A stretch of DNA of 64,000 bases from Avena insularis (taxonomy: Eukaryota; Streptophyta; Magnoliopsida; Poales; Poaceae). Position numbers and translations under genes: made by a program. Shown here piece by piece: positions 24,361 to 36,283 of the stretch. Numbering within the stretch: the stretch's first letter is position 1; the number at the start of each line of letters is the position of its first letter. The stretch is from NCBI GenBank assembly GCA_023614405.1, contig CM042696.1:333675211-333739210 (forward strand). The letters are read 5' to 3'. The notes beneath the pieces were generated by a model. The model did no database searches, was not told the origin of the DNA, and saw only the letters and a list, made by a program, of their open reading frames with translations.

Positions 24361-25794
24361 CCTAATAATAAAGTACAAAGTGTTTCTTACGAGTTCCGCT
24401 TTTTTTGACGGTTTGACCCTCCCACCGGACACCAAATTCCCGACCCTTTCCACCGATAACGATAACTAGGAAAACTTTTCGATTTTTTCTTTTGTACTCT
24501 AATAAAAGCATTGACGTTTCTTGTAATTTTCCATCAGAATTACAACCATTGCAAATGATAAGTTAATAACATTTTGTTTGCATCCTTGTTTGACCTTAAA
24601 AAAAACTATTCAGACCTCCTTCCCAACCGCCCAGGCTCTCATCTCTCTCCTAGATCCACCACACGACCACACAACGCACTGGAATTAGGCCACTCTTTGA
24701 CGGGAATCGATACGAACTCCAGCATAGTGGGGCCGGACCGCGAGAAATCGGTCCAGAACAACGGGACGGCACCGGCTCACTAGATCACTATGGGTGTGTT
24801 TGGTTCCGATGCGAGTTTTCCCCCGCAAGCAAGTTGCAGATGCAGGGACTGCACGCGGGGATCCGCGTCTGGGCCAATATCTTCTAGTTATTTGCTTGCC
24901 TGCATTTACACTATTCAGCACTAGGGAAGAAATGAGGCCCTGTTGTTTGGCGGGCTGTATTAGGCCTAGGAGAAAGTATTGCCCATGTTTAGTTCCAGCA
25001 TTCTCGTGTGTTCTGGTAACCTCTTCCCTAGATGGTGAGCTTACCAGACCTCACAAGTGAGGCTAAACCACAGCAAGCACACACTAATATGCACAAAATG
25101 AGAAAAAAATATATTAGCAGAACATATTTAATGATGCTAACAAAAACATTGTAGCACGGCAACCACACAACATATAGACAAAGTTCATAGCAACGAGGGC
25201 AAACAAATTTCACAGCAAAGTTCACAGGTCGATCATGGCAAGGGAAGGATCATGCTTCGGTTACTTCTTCATCACTTTAGTCATGGAGTAGACAAAGATG
25301 GTGACCTTCAACAGGTCAACCTTCAGCATCTTGAAGGTCATGAAGTACCCGATCTTGATCTGGTGTGTAATGGCAAAGCCAGTCCACCCCTGGTCAAGGC
25401 AAATCATGCCGCTGACATCCCTGAGATCCACCATCCAGCTGCATCTGCTGTTCATCTTCAGCACGATCGTCGTCAGCACAGTGCTGAGGAAAGGCCTGAA
25501 GCCATTAGGGATAGGCAGCAGGTCTAACCCAGGTGCCAAGATGGCCTTGGCAAAATGGGTTGGTCCTACCTGGTCGTGGAAGTGCCCAATTTTTAGAGGC
25601 CTCCCCCTCGGCCTTTTGGCGCCACTGCCCTCACCACCATCGTTGGCCCTCTTGGAGGCACTACCCTCACCAGCATCCTGGAGCATGCTCCTTCATTGGT
25701 GGGGAGAGGACCTCCGATCAGCATCTTCGAGCACTAAAAAAACAAGCAACACATGTAAGCACATACATTCTGGTGATCAAACATGGCCTAATAA
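24361..25794. repeat. B3 tandem array, unit 1
   Basis: The unit begins 'cctaataataaagtac', passes 'gggtgtgtttggttcc' and 'agatggtgagcttaccagac', then contains the B3 pseudogene on the minus strand and ends with 'acatacattctgg.gatcaaacatg'. It is 1434 bp. Units 2 and 3 repeat the same order. There are no target duplications or transposon ends at the unit joints, so unequal crossing-over is the simplest origin. Confidence 0.9.
25222..25733 (-). pseudogene. B3-domain protein, array copy 1 (nearly open)
   Basis: The exon starts after the acceptor 'ttttttag' at 25734. From an internal ATG at 25686 it is open for 141 codons: an acidic, serine-rich start, the AT-hook-like KRPRGRPLK, then a B3-like domain (FAKAILAPGLDLLPIPNGF, W-V-L, GW.GF, IKIGYFMTF, LLKVTIF). 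B3 proteins are plant transcription factors that bind DNA with this domain. A stop replaces the CPKHDPSLAMI.L tail kept in the other copies. No upstream exon with a start is clear. It is the least damaged of the three. Confidence 0.65.
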
Positions 25795-27247
25795 CCTAAT
25801 AATAAAGTACGAAGTGTTTCTTATGGGTTCTGCTTTTTTTGGATGGTTTTACCCTCCATCGGACACCACAATACCCACCCTTGCCACCGATAACTATAAC
25901 TGGGAGAACTTTTCGATTTTATTCTTTTCTACTCTAATAAAAGCATTGACATTTCTTGTATTTTTCCATCAGAATAACAACCATTGCATCCGATCAGTTA
26001 ATAACATTTCGTTTGCATCCTTGTTTGACCTTAAAAAAACTATTCCGACCTCTTCCCAACTGCCCAGCCCCTCAGCTCCCTCCTCGATCCACCACACGAC
26101 CACATAGCGCCCCAGAATCAGGCCACTCTTTGACGGGAATTGGTATGAACTCAAGCGTAGTGGGGTTAGACCACGAAAAATTGGTCCAGGACGGTGCCGG
26201 CTCACTGGATCACTATGGATGTGTTTGGTTCCGGTGCGATTTTTCCCCCACATGCAAGTTGCTTGCATAGGGACTGCATGTAGGGATTGCACGCGGGGAT
26301 TCGTGTCTAGGCCAATATCTTCTAGTTATTTGGTTGCCCACAATGACACTATTCAGCACTAGGTTAGAAATGAGTCCCGGTTGTTTGGTGGGCTGTATTA
26401 GGCCTAGAAGAAAGGATTGCTCATGTTTGGTTCCAACATTCTTGTGTGGTCTAGTAACCCGTGCCCTAGATGGTGAGCTTACCAGACCTCACCAGTGAGG
26501 CTCACCCATAACAAGAACACACTAATATGCACAAAATGTGCAATATATATATTAGGAAAACATATTTAACAACGCTGACATAAGCATTGTAGCATGGCAA
26601 CCACACGGCATACATACAAAGTTCACAACAATGATGACAAACAAATTTCACACCAAAGTTCAAAGGTCGATCATGGCTAGGGAAGGATCATGCTTCAGGA
26701 ACTTCTTTATCACTTCAGTCATGGTGTAGTCGAAGATGGTGACCTTGAACAGGTCACGCTTCAGCATCTTGAAGGTCATGAAGTACCCGATCTTAATCTG
26801 GTGGCTAATAGGCGTAGCCAGCCCACCCCTGGTCAAGGAAAATCCTACCATTGACATCCCCGCGCTTCACCATCTAGCTGCATCCGGTGTTTGTCTTCAG
26901 CACGATCATCCTCGGCATAGTGCCGAGGAAAGGCCTAAAGCCATCAAGGATAGGCAGCAGATCTAACCCAGGTGCCAAGATGACCTTGGCAAAATGGGTT
27001 GGTCCTACCTGGTCGTGGAAGTGCCCAATTTTCAGAGGCCGCCCCTCAGCCTCTTGGCGTCGCTGCCCTCACCACCATCGTTGGCCCTCTTGGAGGCACT
27101 ATGCTCACCAGCATCGCTGGAGCATGCTTCTCCATTGGTAGGGAGAGCAGCTCTGATCAGCATCTTCGAGCACTGACAAAACAAGCAACACATGTAAGCA
27201 CATACATTCTGGCAATCAAACATGAACAATCAAGCATGACCTGATAA
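25795..27247. repeat. B3 tandem array, unit 2
   Basis: 1453 bp, same order of landmarks as unit 1, with small indels such as the repeated 'atagggactgcatgtagggattgcacgc' area near 26268. Confidence 0.9.
26660..27172 (-). pseudogene. B3-domain protein, array copy 2 (frameshifted)
   Basis: The exon starts after the acceptor 'tttgtcag' (27173-27174). It keeps the serine/acidic segment, but one base is missing in the AT-hook region ('gaggggcggcctc' against 'gagggggaggcctc' in copies 1 and 3), which shifts the frame before the B3 part. The C-terminal half is open again in the correct frame (GGLATPISHQIKIGYFMTF, DLFKVTIFDYTMTEVIKK) and ends KHDPSLAMIDL before a stop at 26660. Confidence 0.65.
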
Positions 27248-27992
27248 CCTAATAATAAAGTACGAAGTGTTTCTTACGGGTTCTGGTTTTTTGGACGGTT
27301 TTACCCTCCCATCGGACACCAAATTACCCACCCTTGCCACCGATAACTATAACTGGGAAAACTTTTCGATTTTTTTCTTTTCTACTCTAATAAAAGCATT
27401 GACGTTTCTTGTATTTTTTCATCAGAATTACAACCGTTGCAACCGATCAGTTAATAAAATTTCGTTTGCATCCTTTTCTAACCTTAAAAAACTATTCCGA
27501 CCTCCTTCCCAACCGCCCAGCCCCTCAGCTCCCTCCTCGATCCACCCCACGACCACGCGGTGCCCCGGAATTAGGCCACTCTTCGACGAGAATCGATACA
27601 AACTCTAGCGGGATCGGACCACGAGAAATCGGTCTGGAACAATCGGTCTGGGACGCTGCCGACTCACTGGATCAATATGGGTGTGTTTGGTTCTTGTGCG
27701 AATTATTCCCCCCGCATGCAAGTTGCATGCGCAGGGACTACACGCGGGGATCCGCGTTTAGGCCAATATCTTCTAGTTATTTGGTTGCCCGCATTGACAC
27801 TATTCAACACTAGGGCAGAAATGAGTCCCTGTTGTTTGGTGGGCTATATTAGGCCTAGGAGAAAGGATTGCTCATGTTTGGTTCCAGCATTCTCGTGTGG
27901 TCTAGTAACCTCTTCCCTAGATGGTGAGCTTACCAGACCTCACAAGTGAGGCTAAACCACAACAAGCACACACTAATATGAACAAAATGAGA

Positions 27993-28016
27993 AATATATA
28001 TATATATATATATATT
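27993..28016. repeat. TA microsatellite
   Basis: Uninterrupted (AT)n run in unit 3. The equivalent place in unit 2 is a short 'atatatata', so it expanded after duplication. Confidence 0.85.
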
Positions 28017-28122
28017 AGCATAACATATTAACAATGCTGACATAAACATTGTAGCACGACAACCACATGGCATACAGACAAAGTTCATAGCAACAAGGAC
28101 ACACAAATTTCACCGCAAAGTT

Positions 28123-28565
28123 CATAGGTTGATCATGGCAAGGGAAGGATCATGCTTCGGGCACTTCTTCATCACTTCAGTCATGGTGTAGTCAAAGATG
28201 GTGACCTTGAACAGGTCACCCTTCGGCATCTTGAAGGTCATTAATTACCCGATCTTAATCTGGTAGGTAATGGTGAAGCCAGCCCACCCCTGGTCAAGGC
28301 AAATCCTGCCACTGATATCCCGGAGCTTCACCATCTAGCTGCATCTGGTGTTCATCTTCAGCATGATCATCCTCAGCACAGTGCCGAGGAAAGGCCTGAA
28401 GCCATCAAGGATATGTAGCAGGTCTAACCCAGGTGCCAAGATGACCTTGGCAAAATGGGTTGGTCCTACCTGGTCGTGGAAGTGCCCAATTTTCAGAGGC
28501 CTCCCCCTCGGCCTCTTGACATCGCTGCCCACACTACCATCATTGGCCCTCTTGGAGGCACTACC
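28123..28565 (-). pseudogene. B3-domain protein, array copy 3 (5' end removed)
   Basis: The 5' end is cut by the copia insertion. It keeps KRPRGRPLKIGHFHDQ, FAKVILAPGLDLLHILDGF, then a stop where the other copies have tryptophan (W-x-V), further RICLDQGWAGF, another stop near IKIG, and the intact tail DLFKVTIFDYTMTEVMKK, CPKHDPSLAMINL. Two in-frame stops and the missing start make it dead. Confidence 0.65.
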
Positions 28566-28742
28566 TGAAAGAACATTTCATGATCTGTAGTGTTTTGTGT
28601 GTTAGATAACAATACCATGGAGTACCTCATGTGTGCTAAGTGCTGCAGGGAAGAGAACATGTTGTTGGGGGGGCGGATAATCCGCGCCCATCAATGGCCG
28701 GATAATCCAGCCTGACCCTCTTGGCCAAATTTGGTCGTGTGT

Positions 28743-29125
28743 GAGCTTCTTTCTAGGGGCGGATTTTCCCCCGAACAATCCGAGGCTAGGGCGGATTTTC
28801 CCCCAGCTAGATATTCTGGCCCTCTCTTGGGCCAGATAATTCGGCCCCCAGGAAAAGTTGCCAAGGAAGGATCAGCGTGACCTTCTTTCTAGGGGAGAAT
28901 TATCCCCCGGACAATCCGTGGTTGGGCGTGGAGTTTTCCCCGATCGAGTAATACGGCATTTCTCTTGGGCCGGATAATCTGCCCCTGGGAGAAGCTGCCA
29001 AGGATGGTTCGGCGCGACCTTCTGTCCGGGGGCGGATTATTCCCCGGATAATCTGAGTCTGGGTTGGAGTTTCCCCAGGCCGGATAATCTTGCCCTCACT
29101 TAGGCCGGATAATCTGGCCCCAGAC
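28743..29125. repeat. U3 tandem repeats with semi-palindromic CCGGATAAT motif
   Basis: Three diverged units start at 28743, 28879 and 29016 with 'ga.cttct.tc.gggg', the first two about 136 bp long. Each contains paired motifs of the form gggcggatt(a/t)t(c/t)cccc and ggccggataatctg(g/c)ccc. Conserved palindromic motifs in the LTR promoter region are known for Sireviruses. The copies here lie just upstream of the TATA box. Confidence 0.8.
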
Positions 29126-29154
29126 TACTCCAACGGCTCTATTTGGACAGGGGG

Positions 29155-29162
29155 TATAAAAG
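29155..29162 (+). promoter_or_regulatory. Copia LTR TATA box
   Basis: 'tataaaag' directly downstream of the U3 repeats. Transcription would start about 30 bp later. Confidence 0.75.
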
Positions 29163-29875
29163 CCCCAATCACCCCTCCTGTCAGATCTCTTGATTCATTC
29201 GAAAAAGTTCCGATCAGTTGCAAAATCTCTCATTCAAGATCTCCCACTTCAACCACTCGAAGGCTTCGATCTTTGGGGGAATTGAAGGAGGAGACTTCAT
29301 TCATAGACATCACGAATCAAGCGCTTCACCTCCACTCCATTCACTTGGAGATCTCTTGATCTAGTATTCTTGTTAATATCTAGATCTAGTGTTTCGATAT
29401 TGATAACATTTGTTCTTGTGGTAGCTTGTTTTCTTTATAGGATTCTCCAATTCGGTTGTGGAGTTGTGGCCTGCTAGTTGTGTAAAGGCATCGGTTCCTG
29501 CCTCGAAGGGTTCCAATAGTGGAAAGGTGGATCAGGCCTTTGGTGGCGAGATCCATCAGAGAACAGGGTGAGGCCTATTGTGGCGTGGTGGTCTTAGTAC
29601 CGCCCACCCCTCTAATGTAGATGTACTTCCCTTAACAAGGAAGGAACTACGGTAAAACAAATCATGTGTCTCCGCGTGCTCCACTACAGTTTCCTCGTTC
29701 TTACTCTTACTCGCCTTTACTTGCTAGTAGTTAGGTTTGCATATAGGGAAATTCTACATAGTTGCATATCTAGAGAATTTACCTTTTGTGTTAAGCCTAA
29801 AATTGAAAAAGTATTAAAATATGAAGTAGCACCTATTCACCCCCCCTCTAGGTGCCCATACGATCCATTTCAATT

Positions 29876-29887
29876 TCGTATCAGAGC
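29876..29887 (+). other. Copia primer binding site (tRNA-iMet type)
   Basis: 'tcgtatcagagc' starts three bases after the LTR. It differs by one base from the usual plant initiator-methionine tRNA complement TGGTATCAGAGC. Confidence 0.75.
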
Positions 29888-29925
29888 CTCAGCTCTTTAT
29901 TCAAGCTTAACCGCCTAAGAGAAGT

Positions 29926-30558
29926 ATGGGTACTAAGGAGAATGGGAGTGAGGCTATGGACAAGGTCACAATGGATGACCTCAAGACGTTGAAACAACCT
30001 TGTTGAAATCCTTTCAGACCAAAATGGGAGAGATGTAGCAAATTCTTGCTCGCCTCACCTCATCTACAACCCCACCTCCATTTTCCTCTGAGGCCACCAC
30101 TCATCTATCTAAGGATAAGGCTCATGCTGACTCTAAGGAAGATGAGGTGGTGGGTGAGAAAAATAATGGCTCCACTTCCAAGAAGGGAAGTGGTAAGGAG
30201 TATTATAGTGAGGTCTCTCACTTATATTCTCCCAACCCACGTATCCCTCGTCCTCATATAAACAATAGGGGTGATCCACCCAAGCTTACTGCATCTTCAT
30301 TTAATCAATGGAAATTCTTAATGAAATCTCATGTGTGCAGTTCGTCGATTGAGCTTTGGAGGATCATTGAGGATGGCCTTCATATTGGAGACCCCACTAA
30401 CTTGACTAGAAGTTGTGGTTAGTCAACTAAAAATGCAATGGCTCTTCACATGATTCAGCTTAGAGTGGGTCCCAAGGACATGCCACATATTGAGCACTTT
30501 AACACCACCAAAGAAGCTTGGGATGCTCTCACCGACCTGTTCATCGGAAATGAAAGCA
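29926..30558 (+). pseudogene. Copia gag, N-terminal part
   Basis: Starts MGTKENGSEAMDKVTMDDLK, then frameshifts and has stops after GEM and RSCG. Recognisable Gag text includes PKLTASSFNQWKFLMKSHV, SSSIELWRIIEDG and KEAWDALTDLFIGNES. This is the Ty1/copia capsid region (UBN2/DUF4219-like) that would form the particle shell. It is cut at 30558 by the solo LTR; the frame resumes exactly at 34424 after one copy of the target duplication. Confidence 0.85.
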
Positions 30559-33500
30559 TGTAACATCTCAAAAATATTAAAAGGGGAATATCATTTTCCA
30601 ATTAACCAAAATAAGGGTTAACAAAAAAAATTAATCTTAAACCCTTATGAATGCAAGTGTGTGTTTATTAATGATGTATGAATGCATGTTATGCCATGTT
30701 TGATTGTTATATATGTTGAGAATTGGTTTAAGGATCAAACCAATATCATCTAGGTCAAATCCAAACCAAATCAAATCAAGAGAAAATCAAAATATAAAGC
30801 ATATGATGTAATGGTCATTTTTTCCAAAGTTAACACCTAGCCCACTTTAGGAATCTCTACTAAATGATTTGAAACAGAAACGATTCCATTTCTTTTATCC
30901 CCTGGCTAGACCAAGTGACAATGAACACAAGTGAACTTTCAAAACTGACAAAACCAAATTCAAATGCATTTGAGGGAATTTTCGAAATTGAATCCATCAT
31001 AGGCATCAAGATAGCCATTTTCCCAAAACCCTCAAAACCTTCTCCACTTGGCAAACCTTTGCAACCAGAGATTCTCAAGCTTATGACCAACACACCCATC
31101 GAAAAGAATTTGAAAATTCAAATGTTTATCTCTTGCGGCTATTTGATCAAACACTTAGCAGGCATAGTACACAGCTACCAACTATACACTATTTTGATCA
31201 CTTGTGATAATCTCTGTACCACACTAAGCCTCCACTACTCACCCACGATCACCCCAGTACCAGCCCATGCAATGGAGCCTCTCTTACTCGCCCAAATGAC
31301 TAGTGTTAACCTGTAGCCGAGCATGCCATGCCAGCCGGACATGGACGCGACGCTACACGCTTCACCGCCCTTGTCCACGACCACTAGGAGATAGGCGTGA
31401 CCTCACCGCACCCCCCAGTGTACGCCTCGTCCCACGACAGCCAGTGGAGAGGCCAGCGCAACCGAGCCTAGTTACTCTGTCCTCCATGCTAAGTGCACGC
31501 CAGAGCGCCGAGTCGTCCCGCGCAACCACGACGTGCCTCGCTCTCCCCTTGCATAAATGCCCTCACCGCGAAGCCAGCGACCTCCCAGACATGCCCGTTT
31601 CATGTCGCATGACTTGTGACCACCGTACGCCATGACGACCACCCGTGGTACCCAAGTAGAGCATGGACGTCCCCGACCGATGGAGACCGCGCCTCGCCAC
31701 GCCACTGTGTGCATGACGATCGCCACAGAACCACCCTCAGCCATGATGATAGCACCCTGTAGCGACATCACCGACGAGCCATGCTCCAATGCTCCCTTGC
31801 CGGGGTATAAATAGACCCTGCCCCGTGCCTCAAAATGCACCCTACTCGACTCACCTCTCCCCTAGAAACCCCTCTGACCCATCCCTGGTGCAAGGCGAGG
31901 ACTGCAGCACCGGGATTTCACTAGAGCTTGCCACTTCTTTGGTGGAGCAGAGCCACCGCTAGGATCCGCCCTAGGAGCCGCCGCGACCACCAATCGAACT
32001 GTCGTCATCGACCAGTTAGTTCTTCCGGACCGCTGTACCTAGATGGAGCCCTGATAAGCCCCCGAAGACCCCCGCCATAGAGCTAGGGTTGAAATCCCCT
32101 ACGCGCCGTGCGACGGAGACAATGACGCTGAGTGTGGCCCAGATTAGCACGTAGCGCTTTGCGTTAGAATAGCCGCTGACATGTGGGGCCAGCACAAGTG
32201 CAACCCGCTGCGTGCGTGCCGTGCAGTTGGGCTGGCCCAGTATCGTTCCCGCGCGTGTCCAACAATTCAAATTTAGATTTTCCATTTTATTCCAAAACCC
32301 TATTATGTAGTTGATTTCAAAATTGTATTGAAGGAGATTTACTGAACCAAATTGCATGATTCCAATTTTTCTACAAAGACAATGTAAATCTCTAAACACT
32401 CCCATTGGATTCAAATAGTTTGAATTTATAGATCAACCATAGGAAAAATAACAAGGCAGAGAATTTTCCAACTTCAAACATTTTTCTAAAACCAACCATA
32501 AATTATTTTTAGTTGATTCCAACACTCAAAAATCACATTTTCCATGCTCTATCTGAATATGTAAAAAACTCTAGTTTTACATGTAGTAGTCATGGGCTCA
32601 TATTAAAAGAATGGCTATATAGTCATTTCTAGTCATTTTAATAATATTAAATAGCAATATTAAACTTTGTAATATAAGCCCTCTAGTTTAAATCACATTA
32701 CCAAGTATTGGAATATGTGGTGATGACATGTGTCAACATGATCCCATATTTTAATTATAGAATATTAAATATCAAGTATTTTTCAATGAGTAGAAATTTC
32801 AATTCCAAAATAAGATATATAAGGTCATGTCAATATTTCATGTAGTGATTGAGATGATGCTATATCATCTAGTGCGAGCCTTTGTGTGCTAAATAAAAGT
32901 AGTTAAATATTGTTTGGTGATTGTGTACCTCATATTTATTTATAGACTCTAGTACCAACCCGGGCTACTAGGAGGAATAATTCTACGAAGAATAAGAAGA
33001 GAACTTCGACAATTGTACCAACCAAGGCAAGCTTAACTATACAAGCCCCACTATGCAAGCTAACCTATGCAGGATATACTATGCATTCTATTGAGATGCA
33101 ACTTTACCAATCCCAAGTTTTTACTTGCAAGCTTTACTTTCTCCCTTTACCAAAGTTCCTTAAATAGTTAATTATTGGTGATTAGTGGAAAATAAGTTAG
33201 ATGCCATCAAGAGCATAGAACTAGTCTTGGGTAGTTACACTTGATTAGCACCCCTCAATAGTGATACCCTCATTGATAGTGGCTAGTGCTAAACTAATAT
33301 TGATCACTTTAGATGGGAACACTTGGAGCAAATGATTATGAAAACCTTGGAATGATGAGTCATTCTATTGAAATGTTTTGATATGGGTTATGAAACCTAT
33401 TGAATTAAAAATGATAATGAATGAGGCATGTGCCTTGACTTTGATAAAAACTGATGGTTGGGTTCGGATGCGATACCATTCCAGCTTTACCGTACATCAA

Positions 33501-34418
33501 CAATACTTGATTTGGGTAGGGCTTAACTGGAAGTTTATATGTCTTAGTATGGGTTCCCTTGCGGAAAAAAGGTTAAGCTAAGGCTACCTCGTGACTATGA
33601 AGGTCCACCTATGAAGTTCCCGGGAGGTAGATGGCCATGGCTGGGAGGCCAAACTCATAGGGGAGGTGCCTATACTAGGGTGTGTAATTGAAAGGTTAGG
33701 ATTGATTATCCGCATACCAAGTATGATGATTCAGGGTTATCCCTGATGGATGTATGGAATTTTGTGGTGAAAGTGTACCACCTCTGCAGAGTGTCAAGCT
33801 ATTCGAATAGCTGCATCCACGGTCATGGACAGTTGGATGGCCATACTGTTCCGTTGTCAGATGTTTTCAAAATGACTTGTGACTTAAAAGATGACTTTGA
33901 CTTGACCACAACAGGGTTATGGAAATGAAAACTAGGTTCCCCCTTGAGTAATCTAGATAACTAAAATAGGCTTTACTACTAAGTACTTCTGAAATAAAAC
34001 TAGCTTATTGCAAACAAGCCTAGCACCTAGGATTCCTACTAGAATTGTCTTACTTACATTAGTGATAGTTTACGAGTACTTTAAAAGTACTCATGGCTTT
34101 GTCCCTGGCTATTCCCATGGCCAGAATATGAAGAGGACTAGTTGGAGGACAGACAGCAGGATGTCTATGATAACTAGGATCATCTCCCATCGTCAGCATT
34201 GCTTGTGACAATGAAGATGGAGACTCTACTATGTTTATTTCTGCTGCTTTGATGTGTATTAAGACTTGATCATGAGATCAACTATTTGTAAGACTATTAT
34301 GGTTTGTAATGGATGATGTACTATGCTATCAATTCTATTATGTCTCGCATAAATGGTATTCCTGGGATTGCGATGTACAACATACCATGCATCTGGACTT
34401 AAAAATCTGGGTGTTCAT
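30559..34418 (+). mobile_element. Solo LTR of the Tekay-type gypsy family (3.86 kb)
   Basis: Begins TGTAACATCTC and ends 'ctgggtgttcat'. It is flanked by 'aaagca' at 30553-30558 and 34419-34424, giving a 5- or 6-bp target duplication. The same family occurs as a complete LTR at 56030-59999: shared words include 'gatgggaacacttgg', 'ggatgcgataccattcca', 'aagtgtaccacctctgcaga' and 'gtttgtaatggatgatgta'. No internal region remains, so recombination between the two LTRs of a former element is the likely origin. Removing it restores the copia gag frame (GNES-MRRNRY). Confidence 0.9.
31806..31813 (+). promoter_or_regulatory. TATA box of the solo LTR
   Basis: 'tataaata' after a GC-rich U3. The equivalent in the related LTR is at 57274. 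Confidence 0.65.
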
Positions 34419-34423
34419 AAAGC

Positions 34424-35466
34424 ATGAGAAGAAATAGGTATGATGATCTTAGCAATGAAGACGAAGGATTTTACATGTTGGATGGTGAGGACCATGAAGA
34501 CATGTATAGAAGGCTCAAGAGCATTGCAACAACATTTAGAAAGCATGGAGCCACTCACATTGATGATGATGCTTGGATCAAAAGGAAATATGTGAGTGCC
34601 CTCATGCCATTTGAGCCAACGGACTTGAAGAGTTTGCAAGGTAGACACAACTACCACCAAATGACTTCCAATGAAGTCATGCAAGAAAGGGCGGCCTTGA
34701 AGGTAGCAGCTAAGAATGCCGAAGATGCTCGCGCTCGAGCAATTGGGATGCAAAAGGGAGTTAATGTTGCTCTCAAGGCCAGTTTTGTTGAACAAGATGA
34801 GGTTGATAGAGGGTACGATGTAGTCTCCATGGGCTGTCCTGAGGAGGTCAAGCATGCTCATGGTGAGTACATGGCCTTCTACGCAAGAAACTTTTGGAAC
34901 GACCCAGCTAAGGCCAAATCTGAACTTGAGCGCAAGAATGCATCAAACGGGCGAAAGGAGAATGACCCAAAACTGAGAAGTTGCTACAATTATGGAGATC
35001 GACTACACTTTGTGGCGGAGTGTCCTTACCAAAGTACAGAAGACAATGGAGGCAGGCTCATCCTCAAAGAAAAGTCTAAGGCACCTCGAAGGAAACCATT
35101 TATCAAGAAAAGTGTCCCTTATAAGAAGCAACCTAAGATTGTCTTGGTGGCACAAGAGGAATATTCTTCTACAAGTAAAGAAGAAGAGGATGAAGATAGC
35201 TCCCGGGAGGTGGCTGCTATGGCCACCACATCGAGCCCCACATCTCTCTTCGACTCTCCAAATGAAATTCATCAACAACAACGTCACTTGCCTTATGGCA
35301 AGAGGATCCGAGGTATCATCTTCCATTCCCTCATTTCCTAAGACTACTATGAATGTTGATATGGATGATCATACAAGTCTTAGGATAAAAGAAGAGGTTA
35401 TTGCTTTGGACAATTTTTTACTAACTTGCACGGTGAGCACAAACTTCATTGTGATGCTCTTATGAG
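34424..35466 (+). pseudogene. Copia gag, middle part with damaged zinc knuckle
   Basis: Continues Gag: MRRNRYDDLSNEDEGFYML, DGEDHEDMYRRLKSIATTF, LMPFEPTDLKSLQ. A CCHC zinc knuckle is expected at CYNYGDRLHFVAECPY, but its second cysteine is tyrosine. A basic and then an acidic/serine tail follows, and a stop at 35339-35341 precedes a shift to another frame (ending LHGEHKLHCDALMS). It is cut at 35466 by the Tat-type element after the target sequence 'atgag'. Confidence 0.85.
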
Positions 35467-36282
35467 TGTTGGGGGGATACCCCCGGGTAGGGTCACGCCG
35501 GGGTATAAAGGCCGAGTTAGCCGAGGTACGGCAAGGCCAAAGCAAATGCTGGCCGAGTTACCTCAAGGCAGGCCGAATCTCGGGGTAACCCAGACCAGGG
35601 GATGTCCACCTAACTGTGTCTCATCCGACTTAAGCCGTAAGCCGGATAGATGAATCTAACTTGTATGCAGGAATAGGTGTGACCGGATCAACTACGATCC
35701 GGGTCATAGCAAGCTTCTAGGAGAAGGAAGGTACCTCGCTGGTCAAATGTAGCCCCGGTACGCACAACATGAGCAAAGCGCACAGGGGCAGGACCACCGA
35801 GGCGTGGCCGACAGAGGTAACAACACCGATGTCGGCTGACGCAGGCGCCACAGAGGCTCACGTAGCCTCTGCATGGATGACGCGGGGGAAAAGCAACCCG
35901 ATCGCCTTACTATTTTGGGAGGAGGCATATTCCCTGGAATATGCCTCCACATATGCCCTAAGTGGAGACCTAGCCACTCCTATATAAGGGGGCTAGGGCC
36001 TCTGTAGAAGGGGTTGGTCTCATTTGGATAGAGCTTTACAGGATTGATCTCTATAGGCTAGTTTAGCTTGGTTCCTAAGGGCTAGCAAGCGGGGAGAGTA
36101 AGAGAGTACCTTCTTCCTCCTCTCTCCAATACAGCTCGAGGAGCACTTGTAATCTGTGAAGTGAATCGAATACAAACCTTCTGTGTGAGGAATCACCTCA
36201 CTATCCCTCCCTGGATTCCCCTAGTGCTATTAGGCTCCACCTTTAGCCTATCCATGGCATCTGCCGTGACACCACCACGATA
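35467..36282 (+). repeat. 5' LTR of Tat-type element
   Basis: 816 bp, starts TGTTGGGGGGATACC, ends 'caccaccacgata'. The TATA box 'tatataa' is at 35981-35987. Compared with the 3' LTR I count by eye roughly 35-40 differences, mostly transitions, plus a 2-bp indel in the first G run. Confidence 0.92.
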
Positions 36283-36283
36283 G

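Larger units (their letters stand above)
27248..28565. repeat. B3 tandem array, unit 3 (truncated by copia LTR)
   Basis: Same order as units 1 and 2, but the sequence stops at 28565 in 'ggaggcactacc', where the copia LTR begins. Contains a (TA)n run at 27993-28016. Confidence 0.9.
28566..29872 (+). mobile_element. 5' LTR of Sirevirus-type copia element
   Basis: Begins TGAAAGAACATTTCA and ends 'cgatccatttca' (TG...CA), 1307 bp. The first 80 bp recur at 55474-55553 with two differences. It holds U3 tandem repeats (28743-29125), a TATA box (29155) and, close to its end, the C-run 'caccccccctctagg' found in this lineage. It is inserted in B3 unit 3, and the partner target duplication is beyond the window. 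Confidence 0.9.

Noticed and set aside
24361..28565. B3 array as tandem Helitrons
   Set aside because: Units begin 'cctaataataaagt' after 'tctata' in the first copy only, and I see no 3' hairpin followed by CTRR. Ordinary tandem duplication is enough.
34415..34861. Antisense frame over copia gag (148 codons)
   Set aside because: It is a shadow of the gag frame on the other strand. Unlike the Tat antisense gene it has no splice sites or domain.
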